Shown here: positions 33,501-39,899 of the stretch, piece by piece | Layout of the letters: each line of letters begins with the position of its first letter | How positions within the stretch are numbered: position 1 is the stretch's first letter | Assembly: GCA_933228675.1 (NCBI GenBank) | Contig: OW121741.1 | Span: 19,477,497 to 19,541,496 of the forward strand | Direction: 5' to 3' | DNA: 64,000 nt | DNA from: Stomorhina lunata | Lineage: Eukaryota; Arthropoda; Insecta; Diptera; Rhiniidae | The notes under the pieces: model-generated | The model's database searches: none | What the model was told of the DNA's origin: nothing | Seen by the model: only the letters and a program-made list of their open reading frames with translations | Program-made: the position numbers and the translations under genes

Positions 33501-35489
33501 ATTTTTCATATCAATTTTTCATCAAAATTTTTCTTATAGAAAAATTTTATATCGAAAATATTCTATAGAAACATTTAAATCGAATATTTGCCATGGAAAA
33601 ATTTTGTATCGAAAATGTCATATAGAAAAATTTTATATTGAAAAATTTTATGTTGAAAAATTTTATATCGAAAATTTTCTATAGAAAAATTTTATATCGA
33701 AAATTTTCTATAGAAAAATTTTATATCAAAAATTTTCTATAAAAAAATTTTGTATCGTAAATTTTCTTTAGAAAAATTATATATCGAAAATTTTCTTTAG
33801 CAAAATTTTATATTCAAAATTTTCTTTAGCAAAATTTTATATTGAAAATTTTCTATAGAAAAATTTTATATCTAAAATTTCCTTATAAAAAAATTTGAAA
33901 AATTGAAAAATTGTATATCAAAAATGTTTTATAGAAAATTTTCTATAGAAAAATTTTATATCCAACATTTTCCATAGAAAAATTTTGTATCAAATATTTT
34001 CTATAAAAAAATTTTCTGTAGAAAAATTTTTTCTTGAAAATTTTCTAAAGAAGAATTTTATATCACAAATTTTCTATACAAAAGTTTTATATAGACAATT
34101 TTCCATAGAAAAATTTTATATTGAAAATTTTCTAAAGAAAAATATCGAAAATTTTCTATTTAAAAATTTAAATCGAAAATTTTCTATAGAAAATTTTGAA
34201 ATCAAAATTTTTTGTAGAAAAATTTTATATTTAAAAATTTTCTATAAAAAATGTTTATATCAAAAATTTTCTATAGAAAAATTTTATATCGAAAAATTTC
34301 CATAGAAAAATTTTATAACAATAATTTTTTATAGAAAAATTTTATATCGAAAATTTTCTATACAAAAATTTTATATTGAAAATTTTCTATAGAATCGTGT
34401 TCTATCCAAAATTTTCTATAGTAAAATTTTATAATTTTTTATAGAAAAATTTTCTATGGAAAAATTATAAATCAAAAATTTCTATAAAAAAATTTTACAG
34501 AATCGTTTTATAACGAGAATTTTTTATAGAAAAATTCTAAACCGAAAATTTTGTATAGAAAAATTTTATAACAAAAATTTTCTATAGAAAAATTTTATTA
34601 CAAAAATTTTCTATAGAAAAATTTTATATCAAAAATATTCCATTGAAAAATTTTATTTCAAAAATTTTCCATAAAAAAATTTTCTATAGAAAAATTTTTT
34701 ATCAAAAATTTTTCATATATTTCTATTTTTCTACTGAAAATTTTTTTTTTCTTTTTTTTTCATTTTCCAGTGTCAAGTCCACCAACAACAATACCCCCAC
34801 CCACAACCTCTACTTTGGCTACAACAACAACTTCAAACCCAAATGATTTGGATATGGATTTCAATGGCATTGAGCCAACAAACTCTATAATTGTTATTGA
34901 TAAATGTAAGTTTGAATGTATTTTACAATTTTACAATATTACAACAGTTAAAATACGATAAAAGGCAGTAAAGAACATTTTCATAACGACAATACAAAAT
35001 CATAAAATTAATAACAAATGAAAAAAAAATTAACTTTCCCACTTTTTTGTAATAGCCAGGCAATCATTTATTCAGTCAGTCACTCAGTCATTCGTTTAAT
35101 CATTCATTCATTCGTTCTCGTTCTTTTGACTTCATTTATTCATAAAATATTTATTGTAGAACACAAATTGAAAATGAAGCATTTCAATATTTTAACAAAT
35201 TTTTCATTATACATTCACAGTGGGCATTAAATATCAATCAAATTTAAATGAAATCGGTAAATCAGAACAAAAGCTGATGGGTGATACACCAAAGGGCTAT
35301 GATTGGTCAAAGGATAAACAATCATCATCGGCTGCTGCTGCCTCAAAGCTGAAAACGCCTCTTCTCTCCTGTTTACCCCTGGCTCAAAGCTTCAATTGCG
35401 GTTGCCACGACCGCAAATATGAGTCCTTGGCTTTAATTTTGCTGCTGAGGTTTGTCTGGTTAAAATTTTGGAATCTAAAGGAGACGTAA
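9402..35489 (+). CDS. DIP-gamma: DIP-family Ig cell-surface protein, 3' six coding exons (5' end outside window)
   Basis: This is a neuronal cell-surface protein of the DPR-interacting-protein family. By family knowledge these have a signal peptide, three Ig domains and a GPI-type C terminus, and they bind Dpr proteins to guide synaptic partner choice. Joining 9402-9560, 9646-9774, 9873-10023, 27251-27393, 34771-34905 and 35221-35489 gives one open frame of about 328 residues with consistent phases. It contains Ig2 ([19 protein letters not shown], then a YLCIATN F-G region), Ig3 ([17 protein letters not shown], then [10 protein letters not shown]), a Pro/Thr-rich linker, and a hydrophobic tail ([11 protein letters not shown]) that suits a GPI signal. 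The signal peptide and Ig1 exons were not found in 1-9401. Family membership is firm. The gamma paralogue is inferred only from the M13 genes in and beside the locus; another DIP is possible. Confidence 0.85.
9646..9774 (+). CDS. DIP-gamma: DIP exon: second half of Ig domain 2
   Basis: It follows an 85-bp intron and ends at donor T|GTAAGT. It encodes [33 protein letters not shown] and KRIKVSVD, which supply the D-x-Y-type (HMGAYLC) F-strand Cys closing Ig2. The exon is in phase with both neighbours. Confidence 0.88.
9873..10023 (+). CDS. DIP-gamma: DIP exon: first half of Ig domain 3
   Basis: The acceptor is ACTTCAAG and the donor is CAA|GTAAGT. It encodes [20 protein letters not shown], then [15 protein letters not shown] with the Ig3 B-strand Cys and C-strand Trp, then [15 protein letters not shown]. 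The intron after it (10024-27250, 17.2 kb) contains two M13 peptidase genes on the same strand. Confidence 0.88.
10320..11141. repeat. Degenerate tandem repeats (GCAAAATTTTCTATAAAAGA-type)
   Basis: Roughly 28-35-bp irregular units of GCAAAATTTTCTATAAAAGA plus AAAATTTT. They resemble a decayed version of the 34-bp array at 7.2-9.2 kb. No coding sense on either strand. Confidence 0.8.
11142..12715 (+). repeat. 31-bp tandem array, core TTTTCTTAAGAAAA, spacer with TGACGTCA
   Basis: About 50 units of 31 bp with the palindromic core TTTTCTTAAGAAAA and spacer GTTGACGTCAGGAAG or GGAACGG. The spacer contains the palindrome TGACGTCA in about twenty units (about 11.2-11.9 kb). Units decay towards both ends, strongly from 12.1 kb onward. 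Same period and spacer family as the array at 4.7 kb, with CTATAG changed to CTTAAG. Confidence 0.95.
12716..13158 (+). other. 5' flank of nested M13 gene 1
   Basis: Unique, less repetitive sequence between the CTTAAG array and the ATG; the promoter should lie here. I could not fix a TATA box or initiator. Confidence 0.4.
13159..15114 (+). CDS. Neprilysin-like M13 zinc metallopeptidase, secreted (nested gene 1)
   Basis: This 651-residue single-exon protein is of peptidase family M13. It should cleave small peptides outside the cell. A signal peptide ([15 protein letters not shown], cleavage probably near residue 21) replaces the cytoplasmic and membrane segments of classical neprilysin (about 750 residues). 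The N-terminal family signature [10 protein letters not shown] is present. Zinc site: H511-E-L-T-H515 and E561-R-I-A-D565. The C-terminal catalytic His is H613 with R619 six residues on, the H711/R717 spacing of human neprilysin. G470-A-F-Y occupies the N-A-[FY]-Y position, 41 residues before the HExxH as in neprilysin, so the substrate-binding Asn is lost. It ends CRLY rather than the usual CxxW. Codons are more A/T-rich than in the other two copies. It is nested in the DIP intron; AATAAA follows at 15191-15196. Probably active, with altered specificity. Confidence 0.93.
   Translation: MRYKIFILISLILYLPHPGISESLEYDINLDHRNSILLSINSSNEACEDFYSYACGAYGQHQNSKFYQEITGQMDYQYNAYILNLIESAYQHDHQVPERCQSFVEKTRVYLKACRSETKRNLSRYLEVIKPGPDLEWPVLEDLKSGKFRKWPTKGDFDVWSLLGELKSYGLNNVLINYQILVNGVDDFEILMEPAFIENNSTLPDFNILFVLLKGLGLEKPIEVLKNLRNTSDFLVNLLESYEDEQESREILFEDLNKLFPRLNLKGYLSKLLKRKLKPDTAILIRNQKYFQFLNEEMSKKISKKSLGNYLMIKFLYFLAVDSTLDFKPIDCVKDLRNKMDVAVNYLYYHHNYIRRAEIYNASIWQMFVKIRDKLISYLEVNRLNLHSHQKQFLIEKISNITLNIGNLPFKATCDDIEKFYENVPPLDKNNYFKNHLLLLRHRFEKSQILYNPEPSFFIASDNSMGSSSGAFYVIRQNSIILPFGSLSKPMYDVRYNDTFKYSILGLILAHELTHAIDTNGLNFGVYGKPLSDNSDILNNRNFRESLNCFESQLQTDNIDERIADMVAIYVISDIWKESSDLTMSPNDIGNKDFFLNMAQFFCGQSSTRFVDHDSDAQRLNLIAMNSEDFARAFECQIGSKMNPKEKCRLY
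15191..15196 (+). terminator. Poly(A) signal of nested M13 gene 1
   Basis: AATAAA lies 77 bases after the stop codon, and the next bases open the hairpin-repeat tract. It would end the nested transcript inside the host intron. Confidence 0.6.
15240..17360. repeat. Hairpin-repeat tract (TTTCCCTTTAAGGGAAA palindromes)
   Basis: About fifteen copies of the palindrome TTTCCCTTTAAGGGAAA or TTCCCCTTAAGGGAAA, spaced roughly 100-150 bp. They are linked by recurring phrases such as TTAGCCAAAATTTTC, GTTTTTATCAG and AATAAAAATCTTATAATTTT. Each palindrome would make a strong hairpin in RNA or single-stranded DNA. Begins right after the poly(A) signal of nested gene 1. Confidence 0.9.
16373..16901 (+). repeat. 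269-bp near-identical tandem duplication within the hairpin tract
   Basis: The phrase starting TATAGTTTTTATCAGAAAAT occurs at 16373 and again at 16642. The sequence that follows matches almost base for base (both with CCCTCCGGTAAAAA and AACGTACATATG), the second copy ending at about 16901. A recent duplication. Confidence 0.88.
17361..17900. other. A/T-rich DNA with ORFs of no evident meaning
   Basis: Two overlapping ORFs (17519-17800 and 17649-17855) are Phe/Lys-rich translations of TTTT/AAAA sequence. No gene supported. Confidence 0.5.
17901..20800. repeat. Tract rich in AAAAGCTTTT palindromes
   Basis: Dozens of AAAGCTTTT and AAAAGCTTTT motifs are scattered irregularly, often with TATAAAAGCTTCTTTTATAGAA phrasing. 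Blocks around 19.15-19.65 and 19.65-20.1 kb look like diverged copies of each other. The long minus ORF at 19149-19580 lies in this low-complexity DNA and is not a credible gene. Confidence 0.8.
20801..21490. repeat. Tandem AGCTTTTTACAAAAGCT repeats
   Basis: Irregular units of about 25-35 bp: AAGAAGAGCTTTTTACAAAA plus GCTCTCTTT. An exact local duplication of TTTTTACAAAAGCTCTTTTT occurs at about 21015 and 21055. It lies directly upstream of nested M13 gene 2. Confidence 0.82.
21491..21945 (+). other. 5' flank and leader of nested M13 gene 2
   Basis: Unique, extremely A-rich DNA with a candidate TATA element near 21600. The ATG follows TTTTTAAC. Confidence 0.4.
21596..21610 (+). promoter_or_regulatory. 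Possible TATA element of nested M13 gene 2
   Basis: TATATATATAAAAAA lies about 335 bases before the ATG, in the non-repetitive A-rich stretch between the AAGCTTTT tract and the gene. No initiator can be fixed by eye, and A/T-rich DNA produces such matches by chance. Confidence 0.25.
21946..24081 (+). CDS. Neprilysin-like M13 zinc metallopeptidase, secreted (nested gene 2)
   Basis: This 711-residue single-exon M13 peptidase has an N-terminal hydrophobic signal ([16 protein letters not shown]). The family signature [12 protein letters not shown] follows. A Thr/Ser/Asp-rich low-complexity insertion at about residues 107-128, absent from the other two copies, accounts for part of the extra length. 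Zinc site: H551-E-M-L-H555 and E603-K-L-A-D607. Catalytic His is H673, with R679. The N-A-[FY]-Y position reads S510-P-L-Y, so both the Asn and the Ala are replaced. It ends CRLW, the usual family C terminus. The start codon follows AACATG in an A-rich leader. It lies 6.8 kb downstream of nested gene 1 in the same DIP intron and strand, which suggests tandem duplication. AATAAA is at 24120-24125. Probably catalytic. Confidence 0.94.
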   Translation: MLKLSIVFGLLASIIWRTTPTNCRQTHNQTQNINQLAALNIERYMDATARPCENFYQYACGNWYQQHIDEMDYGDVLGLMDYELNRKLEHLLRKPMMSLVTGNRSDENLTFQHSTTTTTDASSDALASETDEGGSWSETAGVYDKIRTYYKSCKKVKPYNLKKYLQLIQPGRGVHWSVLAKQGGRKWNADKFDWLESIARLRLYGLNGVLLKEQVLPRWDESTSMSIYLDKPDLAETLAMGEGVIIELLMDIGQTKRVANEIAREVNLFEFKLHKLQELEDEEGPKEMQLSYLHEYMPQINWLDYLKELKGPDTDLATTVIIQNIPYMRSLVKLLNTVNSSTLCNYIMLKFLIYLKNQGPNEISRQECIASLRRAMPLALSYTVGIHYYKDQEKNDKQLERIFKHLKNTFHNIVEENRLQLPEPIVQTQLEKIDSMQLRIGFAPRNLSSEYFDMYYQRITLDPNNFYANQLSLLRLTVEHSHETLDPLSNPELLADEAVISAEWLGSSSSPLYLKSRNVVIIPYGFLNMPIYQRNLRDIFKYSILGFSLAHEMLHGFDSSGIDYDSSGKIMGPSEEISANQRFIQGLRCMQNELATGSRSLNEKLADYEGIRLAYNAYFTLNSSNDITQHFSKNLRSRFLLQFSPQQLFFLNYAQFFCGKVHPKLTHSAYLDHALDELRVLQTLANFEEFGKVFNCEKKDKMQSRHRCRLW
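24120..24125 (+). terminator. Poly(A) signal of nested M13 gene 2
   Basis: AATAAA lies 39 bases after the stop codon, just before the 31-bp array at 24.2 kb begins. Confidence 0.6.
24175..25180 (+). repeat. 31-bp tandem array, core TTTTCTATAGAAAA, spacer TTTGGTGATCGCCAAAG
   Basis: Over twenty regular units to about 24.9 kb, then diverged units to 25.18 kb in which TTTTTGGCGATCACCAAAAA appears, the spacer in the other orientation. The spacer is a near-palindrome centred on GATC. Confidence 0.94.
25181..25675. other. Unique intronic DNA, no gene seen
   Basis: Non-repetitive sequence between two GATC-spacer arrays. Confidence 0.5.
25676..26592. repeat. 31-bp tandem array, spacers AGGGCGATCGCCTAC and TTTGGCGATCACCAAA
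   Basis: About 29 units. Most join TTTTCTATAGAAAA to CTAGGGCGATCGCCTAC, whose GGCGATCGCC is a perfect palindrome. An inner block (about 25845-26045) uses CTTTGGCGATCACCAAA, the reverse complement of the spacer at 24.2-24.9 kb. Confidence 0.93.
26593..27250. other. Unique DIP intron sequence
   Basis: No gene supported. Contains a pyrimidine-rich CCTCCTCCTCCC stretch near 26865-26895 and a (GAT)n run near 27155-27170. The acceptor ATCCTATAG ends it. Confidence 0.5.
27251..27393 (+). CDS. DIP-gamma: DIP exon: second half of Ig domain 3
   Basis: The acceptor is TCCTATAG and the donor is ATA|GTAAGT. It encodes [16 protein letters not shown], then [20 protein letters not shown] with the canonical D-x-G-x-Y-x-C F-strand motif of an Ig domain, ending GTIKLY. 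In frame with the upstream Ig3a exon across the 17.2 kb intron. Confidence 0.88.
27394..28075. other. DIP intron, mostly unique; CA-rich microsatellite at start
   Basis: CACACTCACTCACTCACACA lies near 27413-27440. Nothing else recognised. Confidence 0.5.
28140..31255 (+). repeat. 31-bp dual-palindrome array: TTTTCTATAGAAAA + TTGGTGATCACCAA
   Basis: About 100 units, the largest and most uniform array. Each 31-bp unit holds two perfect 14-bp palindromes separated by 1 and 2 bases. A block near 30050-30200 and another near 30985-31140 carry AAATTGGTGATCACCAAAAT variants. One unit near 29185 is shortened. Lies wholly within the 7.4 kb DIP intron 27394-34770. Confidence 0.97.
31256..32635. other. 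Unique DIP intron DNA with a short degenerate minisatellite
   Basis: At about 32015-32105, diverged units of about 12-18 bp based on AGTCATAGCTCTAGTT recur about six times. The ORF across them (31944-32150, minus) is a repeat artefact. No gene seen. Confidence 0.5.
32636..34740 (-). repeat. 29-bp array, minus orientation (ATATCGAAAATTTTCTATAG)
   Basis: About 70 diverged 29-bp units of AAAATTTTATATCGAAAATTT plus TCTATAGA. Reverse complement of the unit at 39.9-42.1 and 43.8-50.2 kb. It runs right up to the polypyrimidine tract of the DIP linker exon at 34771. Confidence 0.9.
34771..34905 (+). CDS. DIP-gamma: DIP exon: Pro/Thr-rich juxtamembrane linker
   Basis: A strong pyrimidine tract (34741-34768) and CAG precede it; the donor is T|GTAAGT. 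It encodes [20 protein letters not shown] followed by an acidic stretch ending IIVIDK. A low-complexity Thr/Pro stalk between Ig3 and the C-terminal anchor signal is typical of DIP proteins and may be O-glycosylated (inference). Confidence 0.82.
35221..35489 (+). CDS. DIP-gamma: DIP terminal exon: C-terminal tail with hydrophobic anchor signal
   Basis: The acceptor is ATTCACAG and the stop is TAA at 35487-35489. It encodes [19 protein letters not shown], then GYDWSKDKQ, an Ser/Ala run, a Cys-bearing stretch (CGCHD), and a final hydrophobic segment [15 protein letters not shown]. That segment fits a GPI-attachment signal or a short membrane anchor. The intron before it is 315 bp. Confidence 0.8.
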
Positions 35490-35990
35490 AAGTTTTTCAA
35501 TAATTTTTACAAAAAAAAAAAAATATACTCGTATTGTTATACATGTATTCGTACTTACTACTACTACTACAACTACAAACATAATCGCTTCAATGAAAAG
35601 CTCACACATACAAACGAAATTTTAAGTTTAAGCATAAATTATTTAAACAAAACAAGATCAAAAAAAAAAATATAAAAGTTAAAATATGAATTAAAAAAAA
35701 AATTATATAACAAAATGATAAAAAACGAGATAAAATTGAGATATACCAAAAAAGAGCTTTTGTTTCTATTAAATGTTATTTAACGTAAGAGGGTAATAAA
35801 TTTAATTAAACAAACTAAAATTAATTACATTTAAGTAACGAACAAAAGAAGTAAATTCAAGAAAAAGTTGATTTAGAGAATAAAGTGCCAAAATTAAAAA
35901 AAAACACAAGAAAAATAAAAAAAAATTCTAAAATATTTTTCAAGGAAAAGATCAGCAAAATTTTCTAAACAAAATTTTCAGATCATATCA
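35490..35990 (+). other. DIP 3' untranslated region with candidate poly(A) signals
   Basis: This A-rich tract follows the DIP stop codon. AATAAA occurs at 35795-35800 and 35879-35884. Further AATAAA copies occur at about 38.3-39.0 kb, so a longer 3' UTR running through the 35-bp array cannot be excluded. No ORF of note. Confidence 0.45.
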
Positions 35991-35997
35991 ATTAACT

Positions 35998-37975
35998 TAG
36001 ACGAAATTTTCTATAGAAATATATAGAAAATTTTTGAAAAATTTTCTATAGAAATATATAGAAAATTTTTGAAAAATTTTCTATAGAAATATATAGAAAA
36101 TTTTTGAAAAATTTTCTATAGAATTATAATTATTATAATTATATTATTATAATTATATTATAAATATATAGAAAATTTTTGCAAAATTTTCTATAGAAAT
36201 ATATAGAAAATTTTTGAAAAATTTTCTATAGAAATATATAGAAAATTTTGTCAAAATTTTCTATAGAATTATAATTATTATAATTATATTATTATAATTA
36301 TATTATAAATATATAGAAAATTTTTGCAAAATTTTCTATAGAAATATATAGAAAATTTTGTCAAAATTTTCTATAGAAATATATAGAAAATTTTGTCAAA
36401 ATTTTCTATAGAAATATATAGAAAATTTTGTCAAAATTTTCTATAGAAATATATAGAAAATTTTGTCAAAATTTTCTATAGAAATATATAGAAAATTTTG
36501 TCAAAATTTTCTATAGAAATATATAGAAAATTTTGTCAAAATTTTCTATAGAAATATATAGAAAATTTTGTCAAAATTTTCTATAGAAATATATAGAAAA
36601 TTTTGTCAAAATTTTCTATAGAAATATATAGAAAATTTTGTCAAAATTTTCTATAGAAATATATAGAAAATTTTGTCAAAATTTTCTATAGAAATATATA
36701 GAAAATTTTGTCAAAATTTTCTATAGAAATATATAGAAAATTTTGTCAAAATTTTCTATAGAAATATATAGAAAATTTTGTCAAAATTTTCTATAGAAAT
36801 ATATAGAAAATTTTGTCAAAATTTTCTATAGAAATATATAGAAAATTTTGTCAAAATTTTCTATAGAAATATATAGAAAATTTTGTCAAAATTTTCTATA
36901 GAAATATATAGAAAATTTTGTCAAAATTTTCTATAGAAATATATAGAAAATTTTGTCAAAATTTTCTATAGAAATATATAGAAAATTTTGTCAAAATTTT
37001 CTATAGAAATATATAGAAAATTTTGTCAAAATTTTCTATAGAAATATATAGAAAATTTTGTCAAAATTTTCTATAGAAATATATAGAAAATTTTGTCAAA
37101 ATTTTCTATAGAAATATATAGAAAATTTTGTCAAAATTTTCTATAGAAATATATAGAAAATTTTGTGAAAATTTTCTATAGAAATATATAGAAAATTTTG
37201 TCAAAATTTTCTATAGAAATATATAGAAAATTTTGTCAAAATTTTCTATAGAAATATATAGAAAATTTTGTGAAAATTTTCTATAGAAATATATAGAAAA
37301 TTTTGTCAAAATTTTCTATAGAAATATATAGAAAATTTTGTCAAAATTTTCTATAGAAATATATAGAAAATTTTGTCAAAATTTTCTATAGAAATATATA
37401 GAAAATTTTGTCAAAATTTTCTATAGAAATATATAGAAAATTTTGTCAAAATTTTCTATAGAAATATATAGAAAATTTTGTCAAAATTTTCTATAGAAAT
37501 ATATAGAAAATTTTGTCAAAATTTTCTATAGAAATATATAGAAAATTTTTGAAAAATTTTCTATAGAAATATATAGAAAATTTTTGAAAAATTTTCTATA
37601 GAAATATATAGAAAATTTTTGAAAAATTTTCTATAGAAATATATAGAAAATTTTGTCAAAATTTTCTATAGAAATTAATAGAAAATTTTGTCAAAATTTT
37701 CTATAGAAATATATAGAAAATTTTGTCAAAATTTTCTATAGAAATATATAGAAAATTTTGTCAAAATTTTCTATAGAAATATATAGAAAATTTTGTCAAA
37801 ATTTTCTATAGAAATATATAGAAAATTTTGTCAAAATTTTCTATAGAAATATATAGAAAATTTTGTCAAAATTTTCTATAGAAATATATAGAAAATTTTG
37901 TCAAAATTTTCTATAGAAATATATAGAAAATTTTGTCAAAATTTTCTATAGAAAATTTTGTCAGAATTATCTTTA
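35998..37975 (+). repeat. 35-bp tandem array (TTTTCTATAGAAATATATAG + AAAATTTTGTCAAAA)
   Basis: About 56 units. Left units have TTTTTGAAAAA and most others have TTTTGTCAAAA. An A/T-only block (ATTATAATTATTATAATTAT...) of about 55 bp interrupts it twice, starting at 36121 and 36266 (145 bp apart). A TTTTTGAAAAA block reappears at about 37540-37630. Confidence 0.96.
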
Positions 37976-39790
37976 GAAATATCAAAAATTTCCTATACAA
38001 AAAGAAGACTTTAAGCCTTAGTTTTGTATAGAAAATTAGTTTTCAGTCTTAGTTTTCTCTAGAAAACTTTTCGTCAGTTAATTTTTAATTGAATTTAAAA
38101 TGCTTCTCTAAATGTTAGTACTTATTATTATAATTTTTGTAAATATTTTTGTTTTGTAATTATTTAAAATTCCATATTCTAAAAGTAAAATCGAATGTAA
38201 ATATTATGAAAAATCTATGAGCAAAGGCAACTGCTTAAACACATAACCCTACCTACCCCTTCCCTTCCCTTTCCGGGATATATAAATATTTATAAAGAAT
38301 TTAAAAAATATTTAACTAAAAATTAAGCTGAGTGCAATATTTGCAAAATATGTAAAATAAACAACAACAACAACAAAAAAATTAAAATAAAATTTATTTT
38401 TAAATCATTGTTATTTCTAAAATAACAAATAATAAACATTTTGCTAAACAAAATAAAATTGTAAAGAGGAAAAATGAATAACAAAAAAATGAACTTAAAT
38501 CATAAAATTTACAAAAATTTAATAAAGAAATTTGAGACAGACAGACGGACTGACAGACAGACATAATATTTATTTTAGAGCAAAAAAAAAAAAAAAACGT
38601 TTAATAACGCGGCAAAATAAACGTTTTTAAATTTAAATAAATTGTTAAAATTTTTGGGCGTGCAACAAAAAAATCTTTATAACAAAATAAATGTTTAACT
38701 AAAAATTTCTATAAACTAAAAATAAAAACCAATTGAAAACCACTAAAAATAATTGTAAAACATTATAATAATAAATATCTGGATAAATGTATGTGTAAGT
38801 ATGTAATAAAATAAACAAATTTACAATACATACAAAACTTGAACAAACACATTTTCATTTACACAACAAAACACATACACACGGACCCACACATACACTC
38901 GGACACACATACACACACTCACAACGCTTAAATAAATATAAAAGTAAATAAAAATGTAAATTTTAAATAAACAAATCGACTTGGATGAGAAAAAAGGAAA
39001 GTAATTTAAATTGAATTAGTTTGAAAAATGTAGGCGACAGCCTTAAATTTCTAAAGAAAAGTAGGCGAAAGCCAAAATTTTCTATAGAAAAAACAAAGTT
39101 TTCTGAAGAAAAGTTGGTCATCTATTTGCTTTGTATAGAAAATTTTGATTTGACTATAGCTTGTCTTTAATATGAATGCAATTGTCTGTTTCTATTGTAA
39201 TTAAATTTTTTCAATATAAATACGAAGGTTACCTTTTATGTTCTGAGATCATAGAACCATATTGTTAATATTTGATCGATAATGTTTTTGTTGCTGTTTA
39301 AAATAGTCTTTATAAAGATCAATACCCCTTTTCAAAAGTAAGACCTAATTTCCAAATCACTTATACATTGCTATTGAAATACCTTCAAAAAAAATGGCTT
39401 TTATATTTAGAAGTCCTTTAGTAGTTCCCCAAAAAGCTTAAAATTGACATTTCAAGTACTGAATCGGATGCTCAAACCACAACAATACAACTATGGAGAA
39501 TTATTCGCTTTTAACGATTGTTTTTTTTTTTTTTTTTTTGGCAGCTTTTCAGAATTGACCGTTTTACATCGCACTACTTGATCAATTCAAAAAGATCCAT
39601 TTACTGTTAGTAAACCAGATAAATATTTGCTTTGCTATAGTTTGAGCCTGAATTTTTAGCCGGCGTAGGCACTCCTAACTACCAGAAGCCGACAACTTTT
39701 CATAATCTTCGTAACACAACACGATCGTTAAATGCAATCGACAAAATGAGTTTAAAAGCAGATTGACTTCACATTGTTGAGAAAAAAATA
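37976..39790. other. A/T-rich DNA with microsatellites, no gene seen
   Basis: Contains CAA/ACA runs (about 38360), ACAGACAGACGGACTGACAG near 38538, and CACACATACAC runs (38870-38930). A few decayed core units lie at 39030-39120 and a poly-T run at 39522-39540. Several AATAAA could serve a long DIP 3' UTR. Confidence 0.5.
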
Positions 39791-39870
39791 TATACAATAA
39801 CAAGTAAAAAGTGCTATAGTCGGTCAAGCCCGACCATACGATACACTTCACCATTAAGTTCAAAGATGTT
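39790..39870 (-). mobile_element. Transposable-element end (GGTGAAG...ACTTTTTACTTGTT type), minus orientation
   Basis: Read on the minus strand: ATGGTGAAGTGTATCGTATG, then the hairpin GGTCGGGCTTGACC, then TATAGCACTTTTTACTTGTT. It matches in layout the end at 55997-56052 (GGTGAAGGGTAT, hairpin, ATACCACTCTTACTTG). This layout is common in fly genomes, but I do not assign a family name. The other end was not identified. Confidence 0.55.
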
Positions 39871-39899
39871 CTTTTTCGTGTATAAAGACAAATATTTGC

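Noticed and set aside
33985..34305. 106-codon ORF with [12 protein letters not shown] repeats
   Set aside because: Translation of the 29-bp satellite. 29 is not a multiple of 3, so the frame is kept only by chance indels. Similar ORFs at 49545, 55854 and 59756 are rejected for the same reason.
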